64,000 bases of DNA from Xylocopa sonorina (taxonomy: Eukaryota > Arthropoda > Insecta > Hymenoptera > Apidae). Under the pieces are notes generated by a model. That model was not told where the DNA came from. It saw only the letters and a program-made list of their open reading frames with translations, and did no database searches. Below, one piece after another: positions 49,103 to 61,332 of the stretch. The DNA lies in NCBI RefSeq assembly GCF_050948175.1, contig NW_027490167.1, positions 992,001-1,056,000 of the forward strand, in the 5' to 3' direction. Made by a program: the position numbers and the translations under genes. Each line of letters starts with the position of its first letter. The first letter of the stretch is position 1.

Positions 49103-52100
49103 GCATTTACGTTCATTTGAAGTGTATGTGAGGAATACATAACACTTCACAATGAATATTATATCTTATAATGAATCATAGAAATGAGATGCGATATCGC
49201 GTTTTAAGAAGCGTTAGAACACTATTGCTACGATACGTAGACATCTGCAAGCGCTATTTCCTGGCAAGGAAGTGACGCATTTACATTCATTTGAAGCGTA
49301 GAAGAGGAATACATAGTACTTCGCAATGTATATTATATCTTATCATGAAACATAGAAACGAGATGCGGCATCTCGTTTTAAGAAGCATTAGTACTCTATT
49401 GCTTCGATACGTAGACATCTGCAATCGCTATTTCCTAGCAAGGAAGAGTCGCATTTACAATCATATGAAGCATAGACGAGGAATACATAACACTTCGCAA
49501 TGAATATTATATCTTGTCATGAATCATAGAAGTGAGATGCGATATTGCGTTTTAAGAAGCTTTAGAATTCTATGGCTACGATACGTAGACATCTGCAAAC
49601 GCTATTTCCTAGCCAGGAAGTGTCGCATTTACGTTCATTTGAAGTGTATGCGAGGAATACATAACACTTCGCAATGAATATTATATCTTATCATGAATCA
49701 CAGAAATGAGATGCGATATCGCGTTTTAAGAAGCTTTAGAACTCTATTGCGACGATACGTAGACATCTGCAAACGCTATTTCCGAGAAAGGAAGTGTCGC
49801 ATTTACATTCATTCGAAGCGTAGACGAGGAATACATAATACTTCGCAACGAATATTTTATCTTATCATGAGACATAGAAATGAGATGCGATATCGCGTTT
49901 TAAGAAGCATTACAACTCTATTGCTACGATACGTAGACATCTGCAAACGCTATTTCCCAGCAAGGAAGTGCCGCATTTACGTTCATTTGAAGTGTATGCG
50001 AGGAATACATAACACTTCACAATGAATATTATATCTTATAATGAATCATAGAAATGAGATGCGATATCGCGTTTTAAGAAGCGTTAGAACACTATTGCTA
50101 CGATACGTAGACATCTGCAAACGCTATTTCCTAGCAAGGGAGTGTCGCATTTACATTCTTTTGAAGTGAATACGAGGTATACATGAGACTTCGCAATGAA
50201 TATTATATCTTATCATGAAACATAGAAATTAGATGCAGCATCTCGTTTTAAGAATCATTAGTACTCTATTGCTTCGATACGTAGACTCCTGCAATCGCTA
50301 TTTCCTAGCAAGGAAGTGTCGCTTTTACAATCATATGAAGCATAGACGAGGAATACATAATACTTCGCAATGAATATTATATCTTATCATGAATCATAGA
50401 AATGAGATGCGATATCGCGTTTTAAGAAGCATTACAACTCTATTGCTACGATACGTAGATATCTGCAAACGCTATTTCCCAGCAAGGAAGTGTCGCACTT
50501 ACATTCATTTGAAGTGTATTCGAGGAATACATAACACTTCGCAATGAATATTATATCTTATCATGAATCATAGAAATGAGATGCGATATCGCGTTTTAAG
50601 AAGCATTACAACTCTAGTGCTACGATACGTAGACATCTGCAAACGCTATTTCCTAGCAAGGAAGAGTCGCATTTACATTCTTTTGAAGTGAATACGAGGC
50701 ATACATGAGACTTCGCTATGAATATTATATCTTTTCAGTAAACATAGAAATGAGATGCGATATCGCGTTTTATGAAGCATTACAACTCTATTGCTACGAT
50801 ACTTAGACATCTGCAAACGCTATTTCCTTGCAAGGAAGTGTCGCATTTACATTCATTTGAAGCGTAGACGAGGAATACATAGTACTTCGCAATGAATATT
50901 ATTTCTTATCATGAAACATAGAAATGAGATCGGATATCGCGTTTTAAGAAGCATTACAACTCTATTGCTACGATACGTAGACATCTGCAAACGCTATTTC
51001 CAAGCAAGGAAGTGTCGCATTTACATTCATTTGAAGCGTAGACGAGGAATACATAGTACTTCGCAATGAATATTATATCTTATCATGAGACATAGAAATG
51101 AGATGCGATATCGCGTTTTAAGAAGCATTACAACTCTATTGCTACGATACGTAGATATCTGCAAACGTTATTTCCTAGCAAGGAATTGTCGCATTTACTT
51201 TCATTTGAAGTGTTTGCGAGGAATACATAACACTTCGCAATGAATATTATATCTTATAGTGAATCATAGAAATGATATGCGATATCGCGTTTTAAGAAGC
51301 GTTAGAACACTATTGCTACGATACGTAGACATTTGCAAACGCTATTTCCTAGCAAGGAAGTGTCGCATTTACATTCCTTTGAAGTGAATACGAGGCATAC
51401 ATGAGACTTCGCAATGAATATTATATCTTTTCAGTAAACATAGAAATGAGATGCGATATCGCGTTTTATGAAGCATTACAACTCTATTGCTACGATACTT
51501 AGACATCTGCAAACGCTATTTCCTAGCAAGGAAGTGTCGCATTTACATTCATTTGAAGCGTAGACGAGGAATACATAGTACTTCGCAATGAATATTATAT
51601 CTTATAGTGAATCATAGAAATGATATGCGATATCGCGTTTTAAGAAGCGTTAGAACACTATTGCTACGATACGTAGACATCTGCAAGCGCTTTATCCTGG
51701 CAAGGAAGTGACGCATTTACATTCATTTGAAGCGTAGACGAGGAATATATAGTACTTCGCAATGAATATTATATCTTATCATGAAACATAGAAACGAGAT
51801 GCGGCATCTCGTTTTAAGAAGCATTAGTACTCTATTGCTTCGATACGTAGACACCTGCAATCGCTATTTCCTAGCAAGGAAGAGTCGCATTTACAATCAT
51901 ATGAAGCATAGACGAGGAATACATAACACTTCGCAATGAATATTATATCTTATCATGAATCATAGAAATGAGATGCGATATCGCGTTTTATGAAGCATTA
52001 CAACTCTATTGCTACGATACTTAGACATCTGCAAACGCTGTTTCCTAGCAAGGAAGTGCCGCATTAACAATAATTTGAAGCGTAGACGAGGAATACGTAG

Positions 52101-52443
52101 TACTTCGCAATGAATATTATATCTTATCATGAAACATAGAAATGAGATCGGATATCGCGTTTTAAGAAGCATTACAACTCTATTGCTACGATACGTAGAC
52201 ATCTGCAAACGCTATTTCCGAGAAAGGATGTGTCGCCTTTACATTCATTTGAAGCGTAGACGAGGAATACATAATACTTCGCAACGAATATTTTATCTTA
52301 TCATGAGACATAGAAATGAGATGCGATATCGCGTTTTAAGAAGCATTACAACTCTATTGCTACGATACGTAGACATCTGCAAACGCTATTTCCCAGCAAG
52401 GAAGTGCCGCATTTACGTTCATTTGAAGTGTATGCGAGGAATA

Positions 52444-52447
52444 CATA
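52444..52447. repeat. target-site duplication of solo LTR (CATA), left copy
   Basis: CATA before the solo LTR is repeated at 53930-53933 after it. The empty site GGAATACATAACACTTCAC is normal satellite sequence. Confidence 0.92.
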
Positions 52448-53929
52448 TGTGACGTCAGGCGCACCGCCTGCCACCCTCTGGCGCCAACCAGCATCCGCAG
52501 CATCCGCAACCGGGACACCGCTCTCCCGCCAGCACCTGTATCAGCATCCCCCGTACACGGGCCGCACGACGATTCGACGCCCCGAGACGAGGAGACAACG
52601 CTACGAGGATGAGGAATACCTCCCCGCGTACGAATCCCGATCACCTGCGATCACACAACCGTACGCTTACTTTTCATACACGCGATTCTAGATTAAGCAC
52701 TCTACACGAATCATGTACATACACAACCCAACACACACCTAAATATAAGCAGATATTTGTACAATCATAATTTCTAAGTCGTATAGAATATAAGCTGCGA
52801 TGCGCGCCCGCGCGCACTCGACGCTCGCGGCTCACGCTGAACGCGAGCCGCACCCCACTCCGAGTGGCCGCCCCACTCCGATCGTACGCCCCACTCACGG
52901 GGCCCAGCGACTCGCGCGCCACGCAACCCGAGGAGGTCGCGGACGCGCGACCGAGAGAAGAGTTCCTTCGAGTCCGATCTCCGAGACGGTTCTAATCTCA
53001 ACCTCCGAGCAATACGCTCCCCTGCCACGAGCTATCAGCTCTCATGCAGCCGACTCTATCGCATCTCCCTTAGCGGAGTCCTTATTATAACTTATTACTA
53101 TTTCCATTTCATATTATATCGTTAGTTGATAACTTAGACTTAGTAAAGTGTAGTAGGATAGTTATATTATAGAATATACTCTTGTTTTACCAAATCCAAG
53201 TCTCTTTATTCGAATACAAGTTCCTTAAATTCTATTCCACGTGTACGCTCGCGATTCTTATTCAATTCACACGATTCATCTGCGACAGCTCTGTACGCTG
53301 GACAGTCTTTGAGCGCACCAACGCTCGACTGCTCTCGCTGCATTCCTATCGTATCCAAGGTATCTTGAACAAGGATCGACCTCGGTAAGCCAGAGCGCAC
53401 CATCGCTTGGCCGAGCCGTATTCCGTCCTAGTGCAAGCGCCTTTGATGAATCCCGAGCCTCCGAAAAGGCGTACACGACGCGCGGGTAGGAAAGAATATC
53501 TACGCCGTCTCATTCGCGAATACGCGAGTTGTACTTCCGGACATCCATACGTCTGCAACGCTGTTTCCGTTCCTGCGAAGGAGGTCTTCGCAGCCGTACG
53601 TCCAATTCGAATCCAGGATCGCCCGGTTCCAGCGCCAGTTTCCTCCAGCCGTAGCTCGCCTGCCTGGAGACTCATTCCCGTCGACGCTCCGCCGATCCAG
53701 CCGTACGCCGCTGCTATTCCGGTCACGGATCCACGGCGCCACAGATACCTGGAACGAGAGGCGAAACAGTATTAAGAAGACGTCGAAAGGTAAGTGTTAG
53801 GCGTAATTTTGGTTAGATCGAGTTCCGACCGCCAACGAACCCGGCCCCAGCGCAATTCGCGTAGGTTTTTCGGGAAAGGCAACGAATCGTGCCATCGGAT
53901 CGAGCGCAAACGCACCTCGGGACGTGACA
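52448..53929 (+). mobile_element. solo LTR of the same retrotransposon family
   Basis: A single 1482-bp LTR in the opposite orientation to the other copies, with both terminal TGT/ACA ends and a CATA target duplication. This is the signature of recombination between the two LTRs of a former full element. It has a private base (GAAGAGTTCC where the others have GAGGAGTTCC). It also mixes E1-like (TTCGAGTCC) and E2-like (GGCAACGAATC) markers. It retains the LTR-encoded Pol tail, ending at 52691, a TATAA at 52789-52793, and the splice donor at 53790. Confidence 0.96.
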
Positions 53930-56900
53930 CATAACACTTCACAATGAATATTATATCTTATAATGAATCATAGAAATGAGATGCGATATCGCGTTTTAAG
54001 AAGCGTTAGAACACTATTGCTACGATACGTAGACATCTGCAAACGCTATTTCCTAGCAAGGGAGTGTCGCATTTACATTCTTTTGAAGTGAATACGAGGT
54101 ATACATGAGACTTCGCAATGAATATTATATCTTATCATGAAACATAGAAATTAGATGCAGCATCTCGTTTTAAGAATCATTAGTACTCTATTGCTTCGGT
54201 ACGTAGACTCCTGCAATCGCTATTTCCTAGCAAGGAAGTGTCGCATTTACATTCATTTGAAGCGTAGACGAGGAATACATAGTACTTCGCAATGAATATT
54301 ATTTCTTATCATGAAACATAGAAATGAGATCGGATATCGCGTTTTAAGAAGCATTACAACTCTATTGCTACGATACGTAGACATCTGCAAACGCTATTTC
54401 CAAGCAAGGAAGTGTCGCATTTACATTCATTTGAAGCGTAGACGAGGAATACATAGTACTTCGCAATGAATATTATATCTTATCATGAGACATAGAAATG
54501 AGATGCGATATCGCGTTTTAAGAAGCATTACAACTCTATTGCTACGATACGTAGATATCTGCAAACGTTATTTCCTAGCAAGGAATTGTCGCATTTACTT
54601 TCATTTGAAGTGTATGCGAGGAATACATAACACTTCGCAATGAGTATTATATCATATAGTGAATCATAGAAATGATATGCGATATCGCGTTTTAAGAAGC
54701 GTTAGAACACTATTGCTACGATACGTAGACATTTGCAAACGCTATTTCCTAGCAAGGAAGTGTCGCATTTACATTCCTTTGAATTGAATACGAGGCATAC
54801 ATGAGACTTCGCAATGAATATTATATCTTTTCAGTAAACATAGAAATGAGATGCGATATCGCGTTTTATGAAGCATTACAACTCTATTGCTACGATACTT
54901 AGACATCTGCAAACGCTATTTCCTAGCAAGGAAGTGTCGCATTTACATTCATTTGAAGCGTAGACGAGGAATACATAGTACTTCGCAATGAATATTATAT
55001 CTTATAGTGAATCATAGAAATGATATGCGATATCGCGTTTTAAGAAGCGTTAGAACACTATTGCTACGATACGTAGACATCTGCAAGCGCTATTTCCTGG
55101 CAAGGCAGTGACGCATTTACATTCATTTGAAGCGTAGACGAGGAATACATAGTACTTCGCAATGAATATTATATCTTATCATGAAACATAGAAACGAGAT
55201 GCGGCATCTCGTTTTAAGAAGCATTAGTACTCTATTGCTTCGATACGTAGACACCTGCAATCGCTATTTCCTAGCAAGGAAGAGTCGCATTTACAATCAT
55301 ATGAAGCATAGACGAGGAATACATAACACTTCGCAATGAATATTATATCTTATCATGAATCATAGAAATGAGATGCGATATCGCGTTTTATGAAGCATTA
55401 CAACTCTATTGCTACGATACTTAGACATCTGCAAACGCTGTTTCCTAGCAAGGAAGTGTCGCATTAACAATAATTTGAAGCGTAGACGAGGAATACGTAG
55501 TACTTCGCAATGAATATTATATCTTATCATGAAACATAGAAATGAGATCGGATATCGCGTTTTAAGAAGCATTACAACTCTATTGCTACGATACGTAGAC
55601 ATCTGCAAACGCTATTTCCGAGAAAGGATGTGTCGCCTTTACATTCATTTGAAGCGTAGACGAGGAATACATAATACTTCGCAACGAATATTTTATCTTA
55701 TCATGAGACATAGAAATGAGATGCGATATCGCGTTTTAAGAAGCATTACAACTCTATTGCTACGATACGTAGACATCTGCAAACGCTATTTCCCAGCAAG
55801 GAAGTGCCGCATTTACGTTCATTTGAAGTGTATGCGAGGAATACATAACACTTCACAATGAATATTATATCTTATAATGAATCATAGAAATGAGATGCGA
55901 TATCGCGTTTTAAGAAGCGTTAGAACACTATTGCTACGATACGTAGACATCTGCAAACGCTATTTCCTAGCAAGGGAGTGTCGCATTTACATTCTTTTGA
56001 AGTGAATACGAGGTATACATGAGACTTCGCAATGAATATTATATCTTATCATGAAACATAGAAATTAGATGCAGCATCTCGTTTTAAGAATCATTAGTAC
56101 TCTATTGCTTCGATACGTAGACTCCTGCAATCGCTATTTCCTAGCAAGGAAGTGTCGCTTTTACAATCATATGAAGCATAGACGAGGAATACATAACACT
56201 TCGCAATGAATATTATATCTTATCATGAATCATAGAAATGAGATGCGATATCGCGTTTTAAGAAGCATTACAACTCTATTGCTACGATACGTAGATATCT
56301 GCAAACGCTATTTCCCAGCAAGGAAGTGTCGCACTTACATTCATTTGAAGTGTATTCGAGGAATACATAACACTTCGCAATGAATATTATATCTTATCAT
56401 GAATCATAGAAATGAGATGCGATATCGCGTTTTAAGAAGCATTACAACTCTAGTGCTACGATACGTAGACATCTGCAAACGCTATTTCCTAGCAAGGAAG
56501 AGTCGCATTTACATTCTTTTGAAGTGAATACGAGGCATACATGAGACTTCGCTATGAATATTATATCTTTTCAGTAAACATAGAAATGAGATGCGATATC
56601 GCGTTTTATGAAGCATTACAACTCTATTGCTACGATACTTAGACATCTGCAAACGCTATTTCCTTGCAAGGAAGTGTCGCATTTACATTCATTTGAAGCG
56701 TAGACGAGGAATACATAGTACTTCGCAATGAATATTATTTCTTATCATGAAACATAGAAATGAGATCGGATATCGCGTTTTAAGAAGCATTACAACTCTA
56801 TTGCTACGATACGTAGACATCTGCAAACGCTATTTCCAAGCAAGGAAGTGTCGCATTTACATTCATTTGAAGCGTAGACGAGGAATACATAGTACTTCGC

Positions 56901-59850
56901 AATGAATATTATATCTTATCATGAGACATAGAAATGAGATGCGATATCGCGTTTTAAGAATCATTACAACTCTATTGCTACGATACGTAGATATCTGCAA
57001 ACGTTATTTCCTAGCAAGGAATTGTCGCATTTACTTTCATTTGAAGTGTATGCGAGGAATACATAACACTTCGCAATGAATATTATATCTTATAGTGAAT
57101 CATAGAAATGATATGCGATATCGCGTTTTAAGAAGCGTTAGAACACTATTGCTACGATACGTAGACATTTGCAAACGCTATTTCCTAGCAAGGAAGTGTC
57201 GCATTTACATTCCTTTGAAGTGAATACGAGGCATACATGAGACTTCGCAATGAATATTATATCTTTTCAGTAAACATAGAAATGAGATGCGATATCGCGT
57301 TTTATGAAGCATTACAACTCTATTGCTACGATACTTAGACATCTGCAAACGCTATTTCCTAGCAAGGAAGTGTCGCATTTACATTCATTTGAAGCGTAGA
57401 CGAGGAATACATAGTACTTCGCAATGAATATTATATCTTATAGTGAATCATAGAAATGATATGCGATATCGCGTTTTAAGAAGCGTTAGAACACTATTGC
57501 TACGATACGTAGACATCTGCAAGCGCTATTTCCTGGCAAGGAAGTGACGCATTTACATTCATTTGAAGCGTAGACGAGGAATACATAGTACTTCGCAATG
57601 AATATTATATCTTATCATGAAACATAGAAACGAGATGCGGCATCTCGTTTTAAGAAGCATTAGTACTCTATTGCTTCGATATGTAGACACCTGCAATCGC
57701 TATTTCCTAGCAAGGAAGAGTCGCATTTACAATCATATGAAGCATAGACGAGGAATACATAACACTTCGCAATGAATATTATATCTTATCATGAATCATA
57801 GAAATGAGATGCGATATCGCGTTTTATGAAGCATTACAACTCTATTGCTACGATACTTAGACATCTGCAAACGCTGTTTCCTAGCAAGGAAGTGCCGCAT
57901 TAACAATAATTTGAAGCGTAGACGAGGAATACGTAGTACTTCGCAATGAATATTATATCTTATCATGAAACATAGAAATGAGATCGGATATCGCGTTTTA
58001 AGAAGCATTACAACTCTATTGCTACGATACGTAGACATCTGCAAACGCTATTTCCGAGAAAGGATGTGTCGCCTTTACATTCATTTGAAGCGTAGACGAG
58101 GAATACATAATACTTCGCAACGAATATTTTATCTTATCATGAGACATAGAAATGAGATGCGATATCGCGTTTTAAGAAGCATTACAACTCTATTGCTACG
58201 ATACGTAGACATCTGCAAACGCTATTTCCCAGCAAGGAAGTGCCGCATTTACGTTCATTTGAAGTGTATGCGAGGAATACATAACACTTCACAATGAATA
58301 TTATATCTTATAATGAATCATAGAAATGAGATGCGATATCGCGTTTTAAGAAGCGTTAGAACACTATTGCTACGATACGTAGACATCTGCAAACGCTATT
58401 TCCTAGCAAGGGAGTGTCGCATTTACATTCTTTTGAAGTGAATACGAGGTATACATGAGACTTCGCAATGAATATTATATCTTATCATGAAACATAGAAA
58501 TTAGATGCAGCATCTCGTTTTAAGAATCATTAGTACTCTATTGCTTCGGTACGTAGACTCCTGCAATCGCTATTTCCTAGCAAGGAAGTGTCGCATTTAC
58601 ATTCATTTGAAGCGTAGACGAGGAATACATAGTACTTCGCAATGAATATTATTTCTTATCATGAAACATAGAAATGAGATCGGATATCGCGTTTTAAGAA
58701 GCATTACAACTCTATTGCTACGATACGTAGACATCTGCAAACGCTATTTCCAAGCAAGGAAGTGTCGCATTTACATTCATTTGAAGCGTAGACGAGGAAT
58801 ACATAGTACTTCGCAATGAATATTATATCTTATCATGAGACATAGAAATGAGATGCGATATCGCGTTTTAAGAAGCATTACAACTCTATTGCTACGATAC
58901 GTAGATATCTGCAAACGTTATTTCCTAGCAAGGAATTGTCGCATTTACTTTCATTTGAAGTGTATGCGAGGAATACATAACACTTCGCAATGAGTATTAT
59001 ATCATATAGTGAATCATAGAAATGATATGCGATATCGCGTTTTAAGAAGCGTTAGAACACTATTGCTACGATACGTAGACATTTGCAAACGCTATTTCCT
59101 AGCAAGGAAGTGTCGCATTTACATTCCTTTGAATTGAATACGAGGCATACATGAGACTTCGCAATGAATATTATATCTTTTCAGTAAACATAGAAATGAG
59201 ATGCGATATCGCGTTTTATGAAGCATTACAACTCTATTGCTACGATACTTAGACATCTGCAAACGCTATTTCCTAGCAAGGAAGTGTCGCATTTACATTC
59301 ATTTGAAGCGTAGACGAGGAATACATAGTACTTCGCAATGAATATTATATCTTATAGTGAATCATAGAAATGATATGCGATATCGCGTTTTAAGAAGCGT
59401 TAGAACACTATTGCTACGATACGTAGACATCTGCAAGCGCTATTTCCTGGCAAGGCAGTGACGCATTTACATTCATTTGAAGCGTAGACGAGGAATACAT
59501 AGTACTTCGCAATGAATATTATATCTTATCATGAAACATAGAAACGAGATGCGGCATCTCGTTTTAAGAAGCATTAGTACTCTATTGCTTCGATACGTAG
59601 ACACCTGCAATCGCTATTTCCTAGCAAGGAAGAGTCGCATTTACAATCATATGAAGCATAGACGAGGAATACATAACACTTCGCAATGAATATTATATCT
59701 TATCATGAATCATAGAAATGAGATGCGATATCGCGTTTTATGAAGCATTACAACTCTATTGCTACGATACTTAGACATCTGCAAACGCTGTTTCCTAGCA
59801 AGGAAGTGTCGCATTAACAATAATTTGAAGCGTAGACGAGGAATACGTAG
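53930..59850 (+). repeat. 174-bp satellite array, block D (about 34 monomers)
   Basis: Satellite in the same orientation. It contains a 25-monomer higher-order repeat: 53930-55500 recurs at 58280-59850 with a 4350-nt offset, sharing the rare GCTTCGGTACG (54194 and 58544) and AATGAGTATTATATCATATAG variants. The unit is itself made of 11- and 14-monomer parts. No gene is present. Confidence 0.95.
59847..59850. repeat. presumed target-site duplication of E4 (GTAG), left copy
   Basis: GTAG precedes the E4 LTR at the same monomer position as the E1 ATAG. Its partner lies beyond the window, so this copy is inferred by analogy. Confidence 0.6.
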
Positions 59851-61332
59851 TGTCACGTCCCGAGGTGCGTTTGCGCTCGATCCGATGGCACGATTCGTTG
59901 CCTTTCCCGAAAAACCTACGCGAATTGCGCTGGGGCCGGGTTCGTTGGCGGTCGGAACTCGATCTAACCAAAATTACGCCTAACACTTACCTTTCGACGT
60001 CTTCTTAATACTGTTTCGCCTCTCGTTCCAGGTATCTGTGGCGCCGTGGATCCGTGACCGGAATAGCAGCGGCGTACGGCTGGATCGGCGGAGCGTCGAC
60101 GGGAATGAGTCTCCAGGCAGGCGAGCTACGGCTGGAGGAAACTGGCGCTGGAACCGGGCGATCCTGGATTCGAATTGGACGTACGGCTGCGAAGACCTCC
60201 TTCGCAGGAACGGAAACAGCGTTGCAGACGTATGGATGTCCGGAAGTACAACTCGCGTATTCGCGAATGAGACGGCGTAGATATTCTTTCCTACCCGCGC
60301 GTCGTGTACGCCTTTTCGGAGGCTCGGGATTCATCAAAGGCGCTTGCACTAGGACGGAATACGGCTCGGCCAAGCGATGGTGCGCTCTGGCTTACCGAGG
60401 TCGATCCTTGTTCAAGATACCTTGGATACGATAGGAATGCAGCGAGAGCAGTCGAGCGTTGGTGCGCTCAAAGACTGTCCAGCGTACAGAGCTGTCGCAG
60501 ATGAATCGTGTGAATTGAATAAGAATCGCGAGCGTACACGTGGAATAGAATTTAAGGAACTTGTATTCGAATAAAGAGACTTGGATTTGGTAAAACAAGA
60601 GTATATTCTATAATATAACTATCCTACTACACTTTACTAAGTCTAAGTTATCAACTAACGATATAATATGAAATGGAAATAGTAATAAGTTATAATAAGG
60701 ACTCCGCTAAGGGAGATGCGATAGAGTCGGCTGCATGAGAGCTGATAGCTCGTGGCAGGGGAGCGTATTGCTCGGAGGTTGAGATTAGAACCGTCTCGGA
60801 GATCGGACTCCAAGGAACTCCTCTCTCGGTCGCGCGTCCGCGACCTCCTCGGGTTGCGTGGCGCGCGAGTCGCTGGGCCCCGTGAGTGGGGCGTACGATC
60901 GGAGTGGGGCGGCCACTCGGAGTGGGGTGCGGCTCGCGTTCAGCGTGAGCCGCGAGCGTCGAGTGCGCGCGGGCACGCATCGCAGCTTATATTCTATACG
61001 ACTTAGAAATTATGATTGTACAAATATCTGCTTATATTTAGGTGTGTGTTGGGTTGTGTATGTACATGATTCGTGTAGAGTGCTTAATCTAGAATCGCGT
61101 GTATGAAAAGTAAGCGTACGGTTGTGTGATCGCAGGTGATCGGGATTCGTACGCGGGGAGGTATTCCTCATCCTCGTAGCGTTGTCTCCTCGTCTCGGGG
61201 CGTCGAATCGTCGTGCGGCCCGTGTACGGGGGATGCTGATACAGGTGCTGGCGGGAGAGCGGTGTCCCGGTTGCGGATGCTGCGGATGCTGGTTGGCGCC
61301 AGAGGGTGGCAGGCGGTGCGCCTGACGTCACA
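59851..61332 (-). repeat. E4 3' LTR
   Basis: 1482 bp, same ends and internal landmarks as the others. CRE palindrome at 61323-61330. It belongs to the same sub-lineage as E2. Confidence 0.95.

Larger units (their letters stand above)
39354..52447 (+). repeat. 174-bp satellite array, block C (about 75 monomers)
   Basis: The same monomer and orientation continue after E2. The first part (39476-43285) repeats the block before E2; later parts contain 9- and 32-monomer higher-order repeats. Some monomers have TGA changed to CGA in CTTCGCAACGAATATTTTATC, giving open frames of 110 codons that are not judged to be genes. Confidence 0.95.
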
